This document shows positions 53,588 to 62,025 of a DNA stretch of 64,000 bases, one piece after another. A program made the position numbers and the translations under genes. Numbering within the stretch: position 1 is the stretch's first letter; each line of letters starts with the position of its first letter. This DNA is from an uncultured cyanobacterium (GTDB lineage Bacteria > Cyanobacteriota > Cyanobacteriia > Cyanobacteriales > Nostocaceae): the NCBI GenBank assembly GCA_903903925.1, contig CAIVAU010000048.1, forward strand, positions 1 through 64,000, in the 5' to 3' direction. The notes under the pieces are model-generated. The model had not been told where the DNA came from and ran no database searches. It worked only from the letters and a program-made list of their open reading frames with translations.

Positions 53588-54211
53588 TTAGTCGATCAAT
53601 TGTGGGGTGGGAACTTGTGCATCAATATCTGCTTGAGATAAGGCAGGGAGTAACCAGTCGCTTTTAGCGGCATTGAAGACTTTAGCAGGTTGAACATTCA
53701 ATTCGATCGCACCAGTTGCTGGATTAGTTCTAGCAACCGACTGTGTACCGTCAACAAACTTAACGGCAGTTGGTTCAGTTAGTTCTTGTGCTGGAGTATT
53801 CGGACTGAGAACTAGCTGAGTACCTGCGGGCAAGTAGATACCATCGCAATCCCAATCATCATCCGTGATTTTTCCTGCTCCCAAGAAGTAGAGTTGGGTT
53901 GGAGATTTTTTTGGTTTATTCGCATAGACAGCTAATGTCCTTCCAGTTTCATTACGGCACTGCGCCCGCTTCTTAGCGGTTTCTATGATATTCTTCTCAA
54001 ACTGCAATTGTGCTAGCCGCTGCTGAAATTCCTCAGGTGTATAGCCACCTTGCTCAGGTGTATCCTTGACCGTTAAAAGTTGATTCAGTGCCTGAGTTAC
54101 CTCAGCATAGTCAGCCCCTTTCGTAAAATTCTTGCCTGCCCAAGAAGGCTGAGCAATCATCAAATTTACGATAAACATGAGAGCGACAAGAACAATTTTG
54201 AAAATCTGCAT
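53588..54211 (-). CDS. Secreted hypothetical protein
   Basis: 207 aa. Signal peptide to about residue 25 (IAQPSWAG), then TKGADYAEVTQALNQLLT, a helical region, and a beta-rich section with CRNETGRTLAVYANK and DDDWDCDGIYLPAGTQLVL. Two Cys may pair. It occurs in cyanobacteria as a conserved periplasmic protein; function unknown. 53465-53587 holds no gene. Confidence 0.6.
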   Translation of the reverse strand: MQIFKIVLVALMFIVNLMIAQPSWAGKNFTKGADYAEVTQALNQLLTVKDTPEQGGYTPEEFQQRLAQLQFEKNIIETAKKRAQCRNETGRTLAVYANKPKKSPTQLYFLGAGKITDDDWDCDGIYLPAGTQLVLSPNTPAQELTEPTAVKFVDGTQSVARTNPATGAIELNVQPAKVFNAAKSDWLLPALSQADIDAQVPTPQLID

Positions 54212-54365
54212 ATTTCCCCCCTTTCTTTATTTGAGAATAGTGTTGATTTTGACAAAAAATGTCATTCTTAAGGTAGATCTTTTTTACATTTTTAGCAAGT
54301 TAATTAAAAAGAGATCATTAAAAGGTGTTAAATAGTTTGGTGATTTATTCAAGTTTTTTGCTCAA

Positions 54366-55070
54366 TTACAAACTTACAAATTTTAGTTTTGTAGTTTGAA
54401 TTGTTTTTATAATTCCCATTAGAATTATGCAAGTAACTGTCAATGCGATTGGAGTTAATGAGGCACTGTCTAGGATAATAAAGACACCTAAGCCGATCAA
54501 GACAAAGGGAACACAATTATCGCCATAGCGGGTTAGCAGATTGGCGATCGCACTTTGACAAGTTAGCTTGTATGCTACGTAGCACCAAACCCCAACTAAT
54601 AGCAGAAATACTCCAATAATGACTAGCAACTCAGAGAATACAGTGTTAGCAAACAATGGCATATATATCCCAACATTATCACTGCCATTAGCTATAGTAA
54701 TAGCCGCCACACTATAAGTTTGAGGAGACATAAAACTAGTAAAGGCAGAAGCGTAAGAAGACTCGGTTTCTAACTCCGTTGGAGATGAGGAATCGCTGTT
54801 TAAATTCAGTAACCCATTTAGCCCAATAGTGATAGGAACTAAACCCAGAAGCCCCATCCAATGGGATGGTAATACTAAGCCTCCGAAAAAACCGACTAGG
54901 CTGGCAATGACCAGAGTACAGAAGCCCAGATACTGGCCAATCACGATGTGTCGGTGACGGAAAGTTGAATTCACCTGGGAGAATAGTAATGTCAGGATGA
55001 CTAAATCATCTAGGTTGGTGGCTAGAAAAGCTGTGATTCCAGTAGGAATTGCACGAAGGAGGTCATGCAT
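54366..55070 (-). CDS. CadD-like cation-resistance transporter (copy 1)
   Basis: 234 aa, about six helices. ITAFLATNLDDLVILTLLFSQV and QTYSVAAITIANGSDNVGIYMPLF are the two conserved acidic motifs of the CadD/cadmium-resistance family. Putative metal or small-molecule exporter. A second copy is at 57138-57809 on the other strand; the two flank a solute-binding protein. Confidence 0.85.
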   Translation of the reverse strand: MHDLLRAIPTGITAFLATNLDDLVILTLLFSQVNSTFRHRHIVIGQYLGFCTLVIASLVGFFGGLVLPSHWMGLLGLVPITIGLNGLLNLNSDSSSPTELETESSYASAFTSFMSPQTYSVAAITIANGSDNVGIYMPLFANTVFSELLVIIGVFLLLVGVWCYVAYKLTCQSAIANLLTRYGDNCVPFVLIGLGVFIILDSASLTPIALTVTCIILMGIIKTIQTTKLKFVSL

Positions 55071-55342
55071 GTCTATTTATCCTCAATTCTTTGGTCTGCT
55101 GGAAAAGGTTTATTACTGGAACCTTCCTGAGGAAATTTTCTGTTAGTTTCAATGTGCAGCCTTTGTTTGCGTTATTTGTGTTTGACTTGAATAATTTTCA
55201 TTCTACGCTTCTCGAATAATAAAAACAAATACTCTTTCTTTGGAAACCGATAAATAAAAGTGATTAAACATCTCTGAAATAGTCACCCCTGATCAATTAG
55301 CCATACTTCCCACGGGTATCAATTGCGCTTTTCAAACTACTT

Positions 55343-55396
55343 AGGGGCGCAAGGCATTGCGCCCTTACAAAAGAAGGGAGCAGGGAGCAGGGAATA
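55343..55396. repeat. GGGCGCAAGGCATTGCGCCC hairpin and short heptamer run
   Basis: A dispersed palindrome (55344-55368 region) is followed by GGGAGCAGGGAGCAGGGAAT, the complement of the CCCTGCT heptamers. Both families recur elsewhere in the window. The remainder of 55071-55432 has no gene. Confidence 0.6.
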
Positions 55397-55432
55397 AACA
55401 CTCAGCTTATGACCGTGCAAAGTATAACAACA

Positions 55433-56731
55433 TTAATAAGTCCAGTTTTGCTTAGTCTGCAAGCTATAAGTTCCATCTTTCACATTCACCCGCTCAGGAA
55501 TCAGATTTAGATCTCTAAACGTATTTGCCTGGCGCTGTAGGGCAGTGAGTGATTGGTCGTCAATCGGGATGATGGCGCGTTCAGCACTGTGTTTCTGTAA
55601 AGTTTCTATGATGGATGGATCGATTTCATGCTGTGCTGCCAATCGTTGAGCAACTTCTAATTCCTGTCTCTTAGCCGAAGTTCCAGCTTCGTTTACCTCT
55701 TCTAAAATCACCTTCAGCAGGTCGGGATAGTCGCGCACGATCTCTGGAATCGCGTAGTAATAGGTCGGAACTTCTAAAGAGGCTTTGTCATCAAATATGC
55801 TTTCTAGGTCTGCTATCGAGCGCCCTGGGTAAGCGCTTCGGGCTTGAGTCACCCTGTAGGGAACCCAAATCACCCAGGCATCGACCTCACCTCGGCGGAA
55901 TGCGGGCAGTGCCTCCGGCTGTGTGAGATAAACTGGCTGAATGTCGCTAAACTCCAGGCCGACTTTTGCCAGTGCTCGCACAAGCACATAATGTGAGCTT
56001 GAGCCTTTGTCAAAAGCTATTTTTTTACCCTTCAGGTCGGCAAGGGTCTGAATTGCTGAATCTTCTGGTACCAAAATCGCCTGACCTTTGGGAGAGGTAT
56101 ATTTTTCTTTAGCTACCCGCACAAACACATGATCTGCAGCTTGAGAGAAGATACTGGCCGTACCGCCGCCGCCGCAGAAGTCTATCGTTCCATTGCTTAG
56201 AGCCTCTATCAAAGAAGAGGCTGATAAAAAGCTTGACCAGGTGACACTCAGCCCCAATGGTCGCAACCGTGTTTCGAGCAAGCCTTGATCGCGGAGAACT
56301 TCCAGATTTGTCATCCCCTCTGGATACCCTATTTTGAGTTGCTTGAGCCGCCGCGCTTGCTCAGCTAAGGGTGTGTTACCAGATCGAGCAGAACGGTTAG
56401 AAAACCAACGATCCAAAGCTACACAGAAAATTATGCCTCCTATAAACAATCCCACGGTTTCTAGTAACTGAATTGTTGAGCTTTTGGGTAGTTTGAATTG
56501 ATCCATTAGAGAGGAGAGCGTATTGCCAGATTCAGCAGCGGCAACAGCACGACCGTCAAAAACAAGACTCAAGACCAAAATCGAGGCAAGGCTGATGCAA
56601 AATCGAACTGCAAACTTGCAAGCAGCCGATCTACGAGTGACTGATCTGAGCGATCGTAAGACGTTTTGACCTGTGCGTCTAGGCAGACGGTCAATCAAAC
56701 GGCTAATCATACTGACTCTTTTGATGAACAT
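55433..56731 (-). CDS. Membrane-anchored nitrate/taurine-type solute-binding protein
   Basis: 432 aa. The solute-binding fold runs from about residue 130 (LKIGYPEGMTNLEVLRDQGL...GTIDFCGGGGTASIFSQ...LADLKGKKIAFDKGSSSHYVLV...FRRGEVDAWVIW) and belongs to the SsuA/TauA/NrtA group. Before it are two hydrophobic segments (FCISLASILVLSLVF; LLETVGLFIGGIIFCVALDRWF), so the domain is held at the membrane rather than free. No permease or ATPase is adjacent. The two CadD-like genes surround it. Confidence 0.8.
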   Translation of the reverse strand: MFIKRVSMISRLIDRLPRRTGQNVLRSLRSVTRRSAACKFAVRFCISLASILVLSLVFDGRAVAAAESGNTLSSLMDQFKLPKSSTIQLLETVGLFIGGIIFCVALDRWFSNRSARSGNTPLAEQARRLKQLKIGYPEGMTNLEVLRDQGLLETRLRPLGLSVTWSSFLSASSLIEALSNGTIDFCGGGGTASIFSQAADHVFVRVAKEKYTSPKGQAILVPEDSAIQTLADLKGKKIAFDKGSSSHYVLVRALAKVGLEFSDIQPVYLTQPEALPAFRRGEVDAWVIWVPYRVTQARSAYPGRSIADLESIFDDKASLEVPTYYYAIPEIVRDYPDLLKVILEEVNEAGTSAKRQELEVAQRLAAQHEIDPSIIETLQKHSAERAIIPIDDQSLTALQRQANTFRDLNLIPERVNVKDGTYSLQTKQNWTY

Positions 56732-57137
56732 TGCCGGATGAATTGGATATAGGGGATAAAGTCAACGCAACGCTTGATAAACTCTCACAAACTATGAACT
56801 GCTAGATTCGCTTAGCTCCAAGTATAAAGCTGTTCTGAACAAAGCGGGAAGTTGTAAGAAGCTTGATCGTCGAAGTCATTTGAGAAAAATAATTTATGTT
56901 CGAGATCAAATTGTTCGTTATACATATAATATATGAGAATGCGGACAGAGTGTTATCTTTCCTGGGGCTATTTGTAATTAAAAGTTGAAAAAATAAGGAT
57001 TAGAGTTACACCCGATGCGCGAAACTCGTGTTCTCATATGAGTATTTCTGGTTAATATTTCCCGATATTGTGGAGCTGATGGCAAAAATTGAGCGATCAG
57101 TAGTTTCGTTCATCAGATAGACGTTAAGTGAGGGATC

Positions 57138-57809
57138 ATGATGAATTGGTTAATTGCAACAATTAAGATCGGGCTAGCAGCTGCTGTCGCAACAACATTT
57201 GACGATAACATTTATCTGACGGCCTTCTTCAGCGGGGTTAATCGTACTTTTCGTCCTAAGCATGTTGTGGTTGGTGAGCTTCTAGGATTCACGGCATTAG
57301 TGATAGTAAGTTTGCTTGGTTTCCTAGTGGGGCTAGCGATTCCATCAACTTGGACTGGTCTACTGGGGATTCTGCCGATACTCATTGGCTTAAACAATTT
57401 GTTCAACCTTAATAAGGATGACTCAGCCGAAGATAAATCAGCCAATCTGAAAATAAACTCTAAATTTAGAGGATTTGATTCTCGAAAGCGATCTTACTGG
57501 GATGTCATCCGCGATCCCCAAACCTATCGCGTTTCTGCAGTCACAATTGCCAACGGCGGTAACAATCTTGGGATCTATGTTCCCCTCTTTGCCACTAGCT
57601 CAATCCAAAATCTGGCTGTGATCATACCAGTTTGCTATTTCATTGTTTTCTGCTGGCTGTTTATGTCTTATACTCTAACTCATCAACCCGGTATCGCTTT
57701 AATACTCAGCCGTTATGCTCGCAAAATTTTCCCCTTCGTGCTGATGTGGCTGGGTTTCAGAATTTTGTTAGACAGCAAATCCTATACTCTTTTTCTACCG
57801 AATTCTTGA
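57138..57809 (+). CDS. CadD-like cation-resistance transporter (copy 2)
   Basis: 223 aa, about six helices. AAAVATTFDDNIYLTAFFSGVN and QTYRVSAVTIANGGNNLGIYVPLF correspond to the two motifs of copy 1 (54366-55070), with about half the residues alike. The first motif reads FDDNI rather than LDDLV. Likely a paralogue with different specificity. 56732-57137 holds no gene I can support. Confidence 0.83.
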   Translation: MMNWLIATIKIGLAAAVATTFDDNIYLTAFFSGVNRTFRPKHVVVGELLGFTALVIVSLLGFLVGLAIPSTWTGLLGILPILIGLNNLFNLNKDDSAEDKSANLKINSKFRGFDSRKRSYWDVIRDPQTYRVSAVTIANGGNNLGIYVPLFATSSIQNLAVIIPVCYFIVFCWLFMSYTLTHQPGIALILSRYARKIFPFVLMWLGFRILLDSKSYTLFLPNS

Positions 57810-57835
57810 GAGCGTCAGAAGCATCAATCTGTGTA

Positions 57836-57926
57836 ACGATTTAAATGTTTTTAATACAACATATACAAGTTATACGCTATTCAAACACTGGCTCAAACAT
57901 GATTTCTAACAACAGTGTGTCATACT
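57836..57926 (+). promoter_or_regulatory. 12-bp periodic control region upstream of gnd
   Basis: AAATGTTTTTAATACAACAT, GTTATACGC, then TCAAACA at 57881, TCAAACA at 57893, TCTAACA at 57905 and GTGTCATACT at 57917: exact 12-bp steps. Near-identical to 50160-50233. The gnd ATG follows 53 bp later, so this is the clearest link between the array and an intact gene. Confidence 0.78.
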
Positions 57927-57979
57927 CACTCTTGGTCAGAAGCCCCCTTCCCCTACTCAAAAATTCACGAGGAAAAACA

Positions 57980-58999
57980 ATGCAACTTGGTGTCATTGGT
58001 CTAGGTCGTATGGGCGCAAATATCGTCCGGCGGTTACTGCAAAACAAGCATGAGTGTGTTGTGTTCAACCGCACGCCTGACAAAGTAAAACAGCTTACCT
58101 CCGAAGGGGCGAAAGGAGCCTATGACCTAGATGATTTTGTGCAAAAGCTCAATCAGCCCCGTGCCATCTGGTTAATGATACCCGCTGGAGATCCCACTGA
58201 GCACATGGTCAAGGAACTGGCAGAAAAACTAGATTCAGGTGACATCTTGATTGATGGTGGCAACTCCTACTACATCGACGATATTCGACGGGCGCATGAT
58301 CTGGCACAAAAGGGCATTCATTACCTGGATGTGGGTACCAGTGGCGGAGTCTGGGGACTAGAGCGTGGTTACTGCATGATGATTGGTGGACCCCTGGTTG
58401 CAGTTCAGTCTCTTGACCCCATTTTTAAGTCGCTGGCTCCCGGACAAGGGGATATTCCGCGTACCCCTGGACGAGAAAAGGTGGGTGGTACGGTGGAATT
58501 CGGCTATTTGCACTGTGGTTCTAATGGGGCTGGGCACTTCGTCAAGATGGTGCATAACGGGATTGAATATGGGTTGATGGCAGCCTACGCAGAGGGACTC
58601 AATATTCTGCATCATGCCAATATTGGCAACCAAAATCGTGCCACCAATGCCGAAACTAGCCCACTCCGCAATCCTGAATACTATCAGTACGACTTGAACC
58701 TGCCGGATATTGTCGAAGTTTGGCGGCGAGGTAGTGTAGTTGCCTCGTGGTTGCTGGATCTGACCGCGATCGCATTACTGGAACAACCCGATTTAGCAAC
58801 ATTTGCCGGTCGTGTATCGGATTCGGGCGAAGGCCGCTGGACGATTACAGCCGCAATTGATCAAGGAACCCCCGTTCCGGTTCTCAGCGCCGCCCTGTAT
58901 CAGCGGTTTAGCTCACGTGGTGAAGATGATTTTGCTGACAAGCTCCTTTCTGCGATGCGCTTCCAGTTTGGTGGACATGTTGAGCAACACACAGAGTAA
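57980..58999 (+). CDS. gnd: 6-phosphogluconate dehydrogenase, decarboxylating
   Basis: 339 aa, the short (YqeC/GndA-like) form. Oxidises 6-phosphogluconate to ribulose-5-P, CO2 and NAD(P)[18 protein letters not shown] cofactor loop, [41 protein letters not shown] and [15 protein letters not shown] catalytic segment. ATG 57980 has CACGAGGAAAAAC upstream; longer frames from 57845 run through the promoter. Product feeds Rpe and RpiB of the distant operon. Confidence 0.93.
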   Translation: MQLGVIGLGRMGANIVRRLLQNKHECVVFNRTPDKVKQLTSEGAKGAYDLDDFVQKLNQPRAIWLMIPAGDPTEHMVKELAEKLDSGDILIDGGNSYYIDDIRRAHDLAQKGIHYLDVGTSGGVWGLERGYCMMIGGPLVAVQSLDPIFKSLAPGQGDIPRTPGREKVGGTVEFGYLHCGSNGAGHFVKMVHNGIEYGLMAAYAEGLNILHHANIGNQNRATNAETSPLRNPEYYQYDLNLPDIVEVWRRGSVVASWLLDLTAIALLEQPDLATFAGRVSDSGEGRWTITAAIDQGTPVPVLSAALYQRFSSRGEDDFADKLLSAMRFQFGGHVEQHTE

Positions 59000-59052
59000 C
59001 ACTCAACCAAAACAAGCTGAATTGAAACTCTAAAATCTCATGTATGGCAGTA

Positions 59053-59075
59053 AATGGTATAATATTTGTACCATT
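59053..59075. promoter_or_regulatory. Palindromic operator/promoter of the ParD-like gene
   Basis: AATGGTA (59053-59059) and TACCATT (59069-59075) flank TAATATTTG; TATAAT overlaps the first arm. Likely the autoregulatory site of the antitoxin. It is why an upstream ATG at 59044 is not used. Confidence 0.6.
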
Positions 59076-59097
59076 ATCATCCAAAAGAGTGAAAACC

Positions 59098-59355
59098 ATG
59101 CCACGCCTAGATTTAGGTAATCCCTATGATTACTATGTCCAGGTATTAATTGATAGTGGACTTTACAGCACCTACACGGAAGTTGTGAAGGATGCGTTGC
59201 GCCAGCACATGGATTCCCACACCGAAAGCAAACGTATAGCATTATTCCATGCTGCCATTGCTGAAGGAGAAGCCGACATCCAGGCAGGACGCGTTGTGCC
59301 TTACAGCCCAGCATTGATTGACCGTTTGACCGCAGAAGTGCTTGAAGGTAAATAA
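59098..59355 (+). CDS. ParD-family antitoxin
   Basis: 85 aa. Ribbon-helix-helix start (LDLGNPYDYYVQVLIDSGLYSTYTEVVKDALRQHMDSHTE) followed by an acidic tail (AAIAEGEADIQAGRVVPYSP). It is a type II antitoxin; the toxin behind it survives only as a 22-codon tail (59357-59425), so the antitoxin is orphaned. Confidence 0.82.
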   Translation: MPRLDLGNPYDYYVQVLIDSGLYSTYTEVVKDALRQHMDSHTESKRIALFHAAIAEGEADIQAGRVVPYSPALIDRLTAEVLEGK

Positions 59356-59356
59356 G

Positions 59357-59425
59357 GATCAGACGGTCTATGTGGTGACCATTCTACACAGCAGAATGGA
59401 TTTCTCACGCCATCTGGAAGAATAG
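59357..59425 (+). pseudogene. C-terminal scrap of a ParE toxin
   Basis: DQTVYVVTILHSRMDFSRHL then EE and stop, directly after the antitoxin stop codon. The VxVxxILHxRMDxxRHLEE pattern is the end of ParE/RelE-type toxins. About 75 residues are missing by deletion. Confidence 0.65.
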
Positions 59426-59458
59426 TAAGGCTGTATAGCCTCTACCAAACGTTGTTTG

Positions 59459-59953
59459 TTATTTGTTTATAGATTCATCATTTTTCACAACCAGAACAGA
59501 GCAAGTCGCGTGATGAACCACATGATTACTAACGCTGCCTGTGAAAAACTCTGCGATCGCGCCTTGGTCATGCCGACCTAGGATGATCAGTGAGGCATCC
59601 CATTGTTTTGCAGTATCGCAAATCGTTACGCCTGGATCGCCAAACTGATGCTGATATTCAGTTGGAATGTTCAGTGCAATTGCTTGTTGATAGCGGGTTT
59701 GTAGCCAGTCTGTTGCCTGTTGGGTTTGGGTCTGAAGCGTTTCGCCGCCGAATTGAGAAAATCCAGGATAGGTTGGATAGAGTCCGAACATAGTTCCCGA
59801 TTCAATAGGGAACTCAAGCCCAGCTATATTGACAAGGCAGTATAGGATCATCAAATTAGCCTGTTCCTTTTGCGCCAAATTGAGTGCTTGCTCGAACACT
59901 GTGGACGTTAGGGGAGAAGGATTAATGGCAACCAAAATTCGTTTAAAGTTCAT
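59459..59953 (-). CDS. Universal stress protein
   Basis: 164 aa from ATG 59953 (MNFKRILVAI); the open frame continues to 60034 but MSKAQ... lacks homology. UspA fold with the ATP-binding motif GRHDQGAIAEFFTGSVSNHV (G-2x-G-9x-GS). Acts in stress survival, often under energy or oxygen limitation. Divergent from the 58-residue gene at 60304 across a shared control region. Confidence 0.9.
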   Translation of the reverse strand: MNFKRILVAINPSPLTSTVFEQALNLAQKEQANLMILYCLVNIAGLEFPIESGTMFGLYPTYPGFSQFGGETLQTQTQQATDWLQTRYQQAIALNIPTEYQHQFGDPGVTICDTAKQWDASLIILGRHDQGAIAEFFTGSVSNHVVHHATCSVLVVKNDESINK

Positions 59954-60104
59954 GGCTTTGTTCGTCTGCATAAATTTATTGCTGAACCCAATCACAATCA
60001 AATCGAGTCGCGGTAATTTCTGAGCTTTGCTCAATACTCGTCGAATTCAAGAAACTTCGCTTCTAGCTTTGTCTGAACCAAGAGCTATGGTTTTTTTCGT
60101 CGTC

Positions 60105-60275
60105 AATTGAATGTTCACAAAAGTTACCGAATATAACCTCTACCTTTTGAAGGTTTTAGTAGAACTTATACGCTTGCGGCTGAAATGCTTGTAGGACATT
60201 TGACACTTTTGTTAATTTTTATATTGTAGTTAAACAAATAACCCCAGAAATGAAACATCACTCTGTCATGCTGTA
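60105..60275. promoter_or_regulatory. Divergent two-armed control region, universal stress gene and 58-aa gene
   Basis: Plus strand: CCTCTACCTTTTGAAGGTTT TAGTAGAACTTATAC (60137-60172), then TAACCCC (60239), TGAAACA (60251) and CTGTCATGCT (60263) at 12-bp steps, 31 bp before the ATG at 60304. Minus strand: after the shared arm, GGTAGAGGTTATATTCGG and TTTTGTGAACATTCAA lead to the universal stress gene. This copy has a gene on each side. Confidence 0.68.
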
Positions 60276-60303
60276 GGAAAACCAATAAGATATCATATCA
60301 AAC

Positions 60304-60480
60304 ATGACTATTCAAATTAAAGTTGAAGGCAAGAACACTCCGTTCACGCTGAATTGGGAAGATCGGCGCTGGCAGTCTTTGGAGGAACAGAAGGAGAGTG
60401 ATTTTCCGTTGATCGTAGTTGTCGATAGCAAGCGCTATGAGCTGTATTCAGATGGAACCTTCGCCGAAGTGGAGAGGTAA
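60304..60480 (+). CDS. Small conserved-looking protein, 58 aa
   Basis: MTIQIKVEGKNTPFTLNWED, then RRWQSLEEQKESDFPLIVVV and DSKRYELYSDGTFAEVER. Compact alpha/beta composition, no signal or helix. No family recognised. Its close position (31 bp) behind the CTGTCATGCT element is the strongest reason to treat it as a real gene and regulon member. Confidence 0.5.
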   Translation: MTIQIKVEGKNTPFTLNWEDRRWQSLEEQKESDFPLIVVVDSKRYELYSDGTFAEVER

Positions 60481-60531
60481 GAATCAAAGCAAGGGTCATG
60501 ATGGCAGAACCATTGTGCCCCCTTTGACAAT

Positions 60532-60618
60532 GGGTACATCCCAGTTTTGCAAAAAAATGATCAGGCTACAAGCGAGCAAGATGCTCGCACTACAAATTTA
60601 CGAAAATGGGATGCACCC
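60532..60618. mobile_element. MITE-like inverted-repeat element, copy 2
   Basis: GGGTACATCCCAGTTTTGCA ... GCGAGCAAGATGCTCGCAC ... TTTACGAAAATGGGATGCACCC. Same ends and same interior palindrome as 15444-15555, in the opposite orientation and 25 bp shorter. Confidence 0.75.
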
Positions 60619-60627
60619 TTTAAGAAT

Positions 60628-60771
60628 TTAGTTGAATTTTAAATTCAAAAAATTAGCTGCGCCTGGAAGATTTAGCAAATGATTTCCAATCATCTCTAAA
60701 GAATAAATTTCTGGTAATGCTGCCGGATAGAGGACGTTGGCGTCAAACAGTGCAGTGAATGTAGTTTGCAC
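60628..60771 (-). pseudogene. Truncated PIN-domain toxin
   Basis: From a GTG 2 bp past the antitoxin stop: VQTTFTALFDANVLYPAALP, the first strand and acidic residue of a PIN nuclease (ALFDANVLYPA). Then an unrelated tail (SLEMIGNHLLNLPGAANFLN) and stop. The catalytic core is gone. Confidence 0.65.
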
Positions 60772-60773
60772 GG

Positions 60774-61235
60774 CTAGTAAAGACCGAGCTTTTGATCGAG
60801 TTCCACCATTGCATCAATTGTTTCTCGTCGCTTAGCCCGATTCCGCTCCTTGTACTCCATAAGGTCTTGAAATGGTATACGCCGATGCGTTCCTACCTTT
60901 CTGCACGGAAGAACATTCTTGTCGAGAAGTTCGTCGATCAGGAATTTCCGCGAGACGTTAAGCAAATCGGCAGCTTCCTGGGTGGTAAGCTCGGCGTGGA
61001 CTGGGACGAGGGTCACCGCGTTCCCCGCTGCCATATGCGTGAGTACATCAATTAAGAGTCGAACTGATGACTTCGGTAACTCCACGTCAATGCCCTTGTC
61101 CGGAATCTGCACCTTCAGACTTCCCTCGACATTCTGCCATACGGTCGCAAGCGAGCGGCTAGACTCCTTGGCTAATCGAATCTCGTCCCTGGATGGTAGG
61201 GTGGGTTCGGTGGGGGGAAGTGAAGAGTAAGGCAT
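60774..61235 (-). CDS. Excisionase-type antitoxin of a PIN toxin system
   Basis: 153 aa. The C-terminal half has a MerR/excisionase helix-turn-helix (ELTTQEAADLLNVSRKFLIDELLDKNVLPCRKVGTHRRIPFQDLMEY). Proteins of this design precede PIN toxins (as the truncated one here). It is intact although its toxin is not. The start region is preceded by a truncated helicase gene on the same strand. Confidence 0.78.
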   Translation of the reverse strand: MPYSSLPPTEPTLPSRDEIRLAKESSRSLATVWQNVEGSLKVQIPDKGIDVELPKSSVRLLIDVLTHMAAGNAVTLVPVHAELTTQEAADLLNVSRKFLIDELLDKNVLPCRKVGTHRRIPFQDLMEYKERNRAKRRETIDAMVELDQKLGLY

Positions 61236-61320
61236 GGAAGGCTCTATGTTGCGAGTTTATCATCATCATAAGCCATAAACGATATAAACGCAATAATTGA
61301 TATAAATGATTCTTTCTGGC

Positions 61321-61422
61321 GTGTCCCGCCAGTTCTTGCACAGGACGCAAAGAAGACCAGCCCAAGTGGGAGACAATTGCTTGTTGTAGGCGGGGGGGGA
61401 AACGTGCAAAGGCAGAAGACAT
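61321..61422 (-). pseudogene. N-terminal scrap of a DEAD/DEAH-box helicase
   Basis: MSSAFARFPPRLQQAIVSHL then GWSSLRPVQELAG matches the beginning of large DEAD/DEAH helicases, up to the Q-motif-like RPVQELAG, then breaks off before Walker A. Confidence 0.65.
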
Positions 61423-61491
61423 AGTTAGATTTTGGATGTTAAAATTCCACTGTACCTCTCAAAAGTGCGTTACACCCGCCATAGAACAACA

Positions 61492-61668
61492 ATGCTACGA
61501 ACCATTGAAGGAATTTACAAAAACGGCAAAATCGAACTTACCGAAACACCAATTGACATTACTGAAAGCCGAGTTTTTGTAACTTTCTTAGAAACCAAAC
61601 CAACCACTTGGTCGGAAATTATTATGCAACATCGAGGTATACCTCACTGTGACAGTGGTAGCGTGTAG
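61492..61668 (+). CDS. Small antitoxin-like protein (DUF104/AF2212-like)
   Basis: 58 aa from ATG 61492. MLRTIEGIYKNGKIELTETP then ESRVFVTFLE is the swapped-hairpin start of AF2212-like antitoxins. No toxin follows; the next gene is a different antitoxin. Confidence 0.55.
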   Translation: MLRTIEGIYKNGKIELTETPIDITESRVFVTFLETKPTTWSEIIMQHRGIPHCDSGSV

Positions 61669-61747
61669 CAATTTTACAGCTTGCGGATTTTAGTATGAAT
61701 AAGTGTGAATATGTGATACTTTTGCTAAAAGCAAAGGAGAACATAGC

Positions 61748-62020
61748 ATGACACAAATTGAACGTATGACGGTTGCACTGCCTATGGAAATGGCAGTAGT
61801 TATCAGAGAAGCCGTGGAATCAGGAGATTACGCTTCTAGTAGTGAAGTATTCCGTGATGCTATCCGAGATTGGAAGCACAAACGCCAGCTACAACGTCAG
61901 GAAGTAGCCCATATTTTATCAGGAGTACAACAGGGGCTTGCTGATCTACAAGCAGGACGTGTCAAGCCAGCAGAGGAAGTATTGAGTCGCCTTGAAGAAA
62001 AATACCAAGGAATGTTGTAA
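61748..62020 (+). CDS. parD: ParD-family antitoxin (paired)
   Basis: 90 aa. ERMTVALPMEMAVVIREAVESGDYASSSEVFRDAIRDW is a ribbon-helix-helix, then LQAGRVKPAEEVLSRLEEKY. AAAGGAGAACATAGC gives a good ribosome-binding site. 5 bp before the toxin gene. Confidence 0.9.
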   Translation: MTQIERMTVALPMEMAVVIREAVESGDYASSSEVFRDAIRDWKHKRQLQRQEVAHILSGVQQGLADLQAGRVKPAEEVLSRLEEKYQGML

Positions 62021-62025
62021 TTTTC

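Noticed and set aside
57845..57979. N-terminal extension of gnd
   Set aside because: It would translate the control array; the family starts at [12 protein letters not shown] with a ribbosome-binding site just before.
60150..60172. NtcA binding site in TAGTAGAACTTATAC
   Set aside because: The spacing is GTA-N7-TAC instead of GTA-N8-TAC and the spacing is not kept in other copies.
60239..60272. Pho box because of CTGTCAT
   Set aside because: Only one CTGTCAT per copy; step is 12 bp, not the 11 bp of Pho boxes, and the cyanobacterial CTTAACCT repeats are absent.
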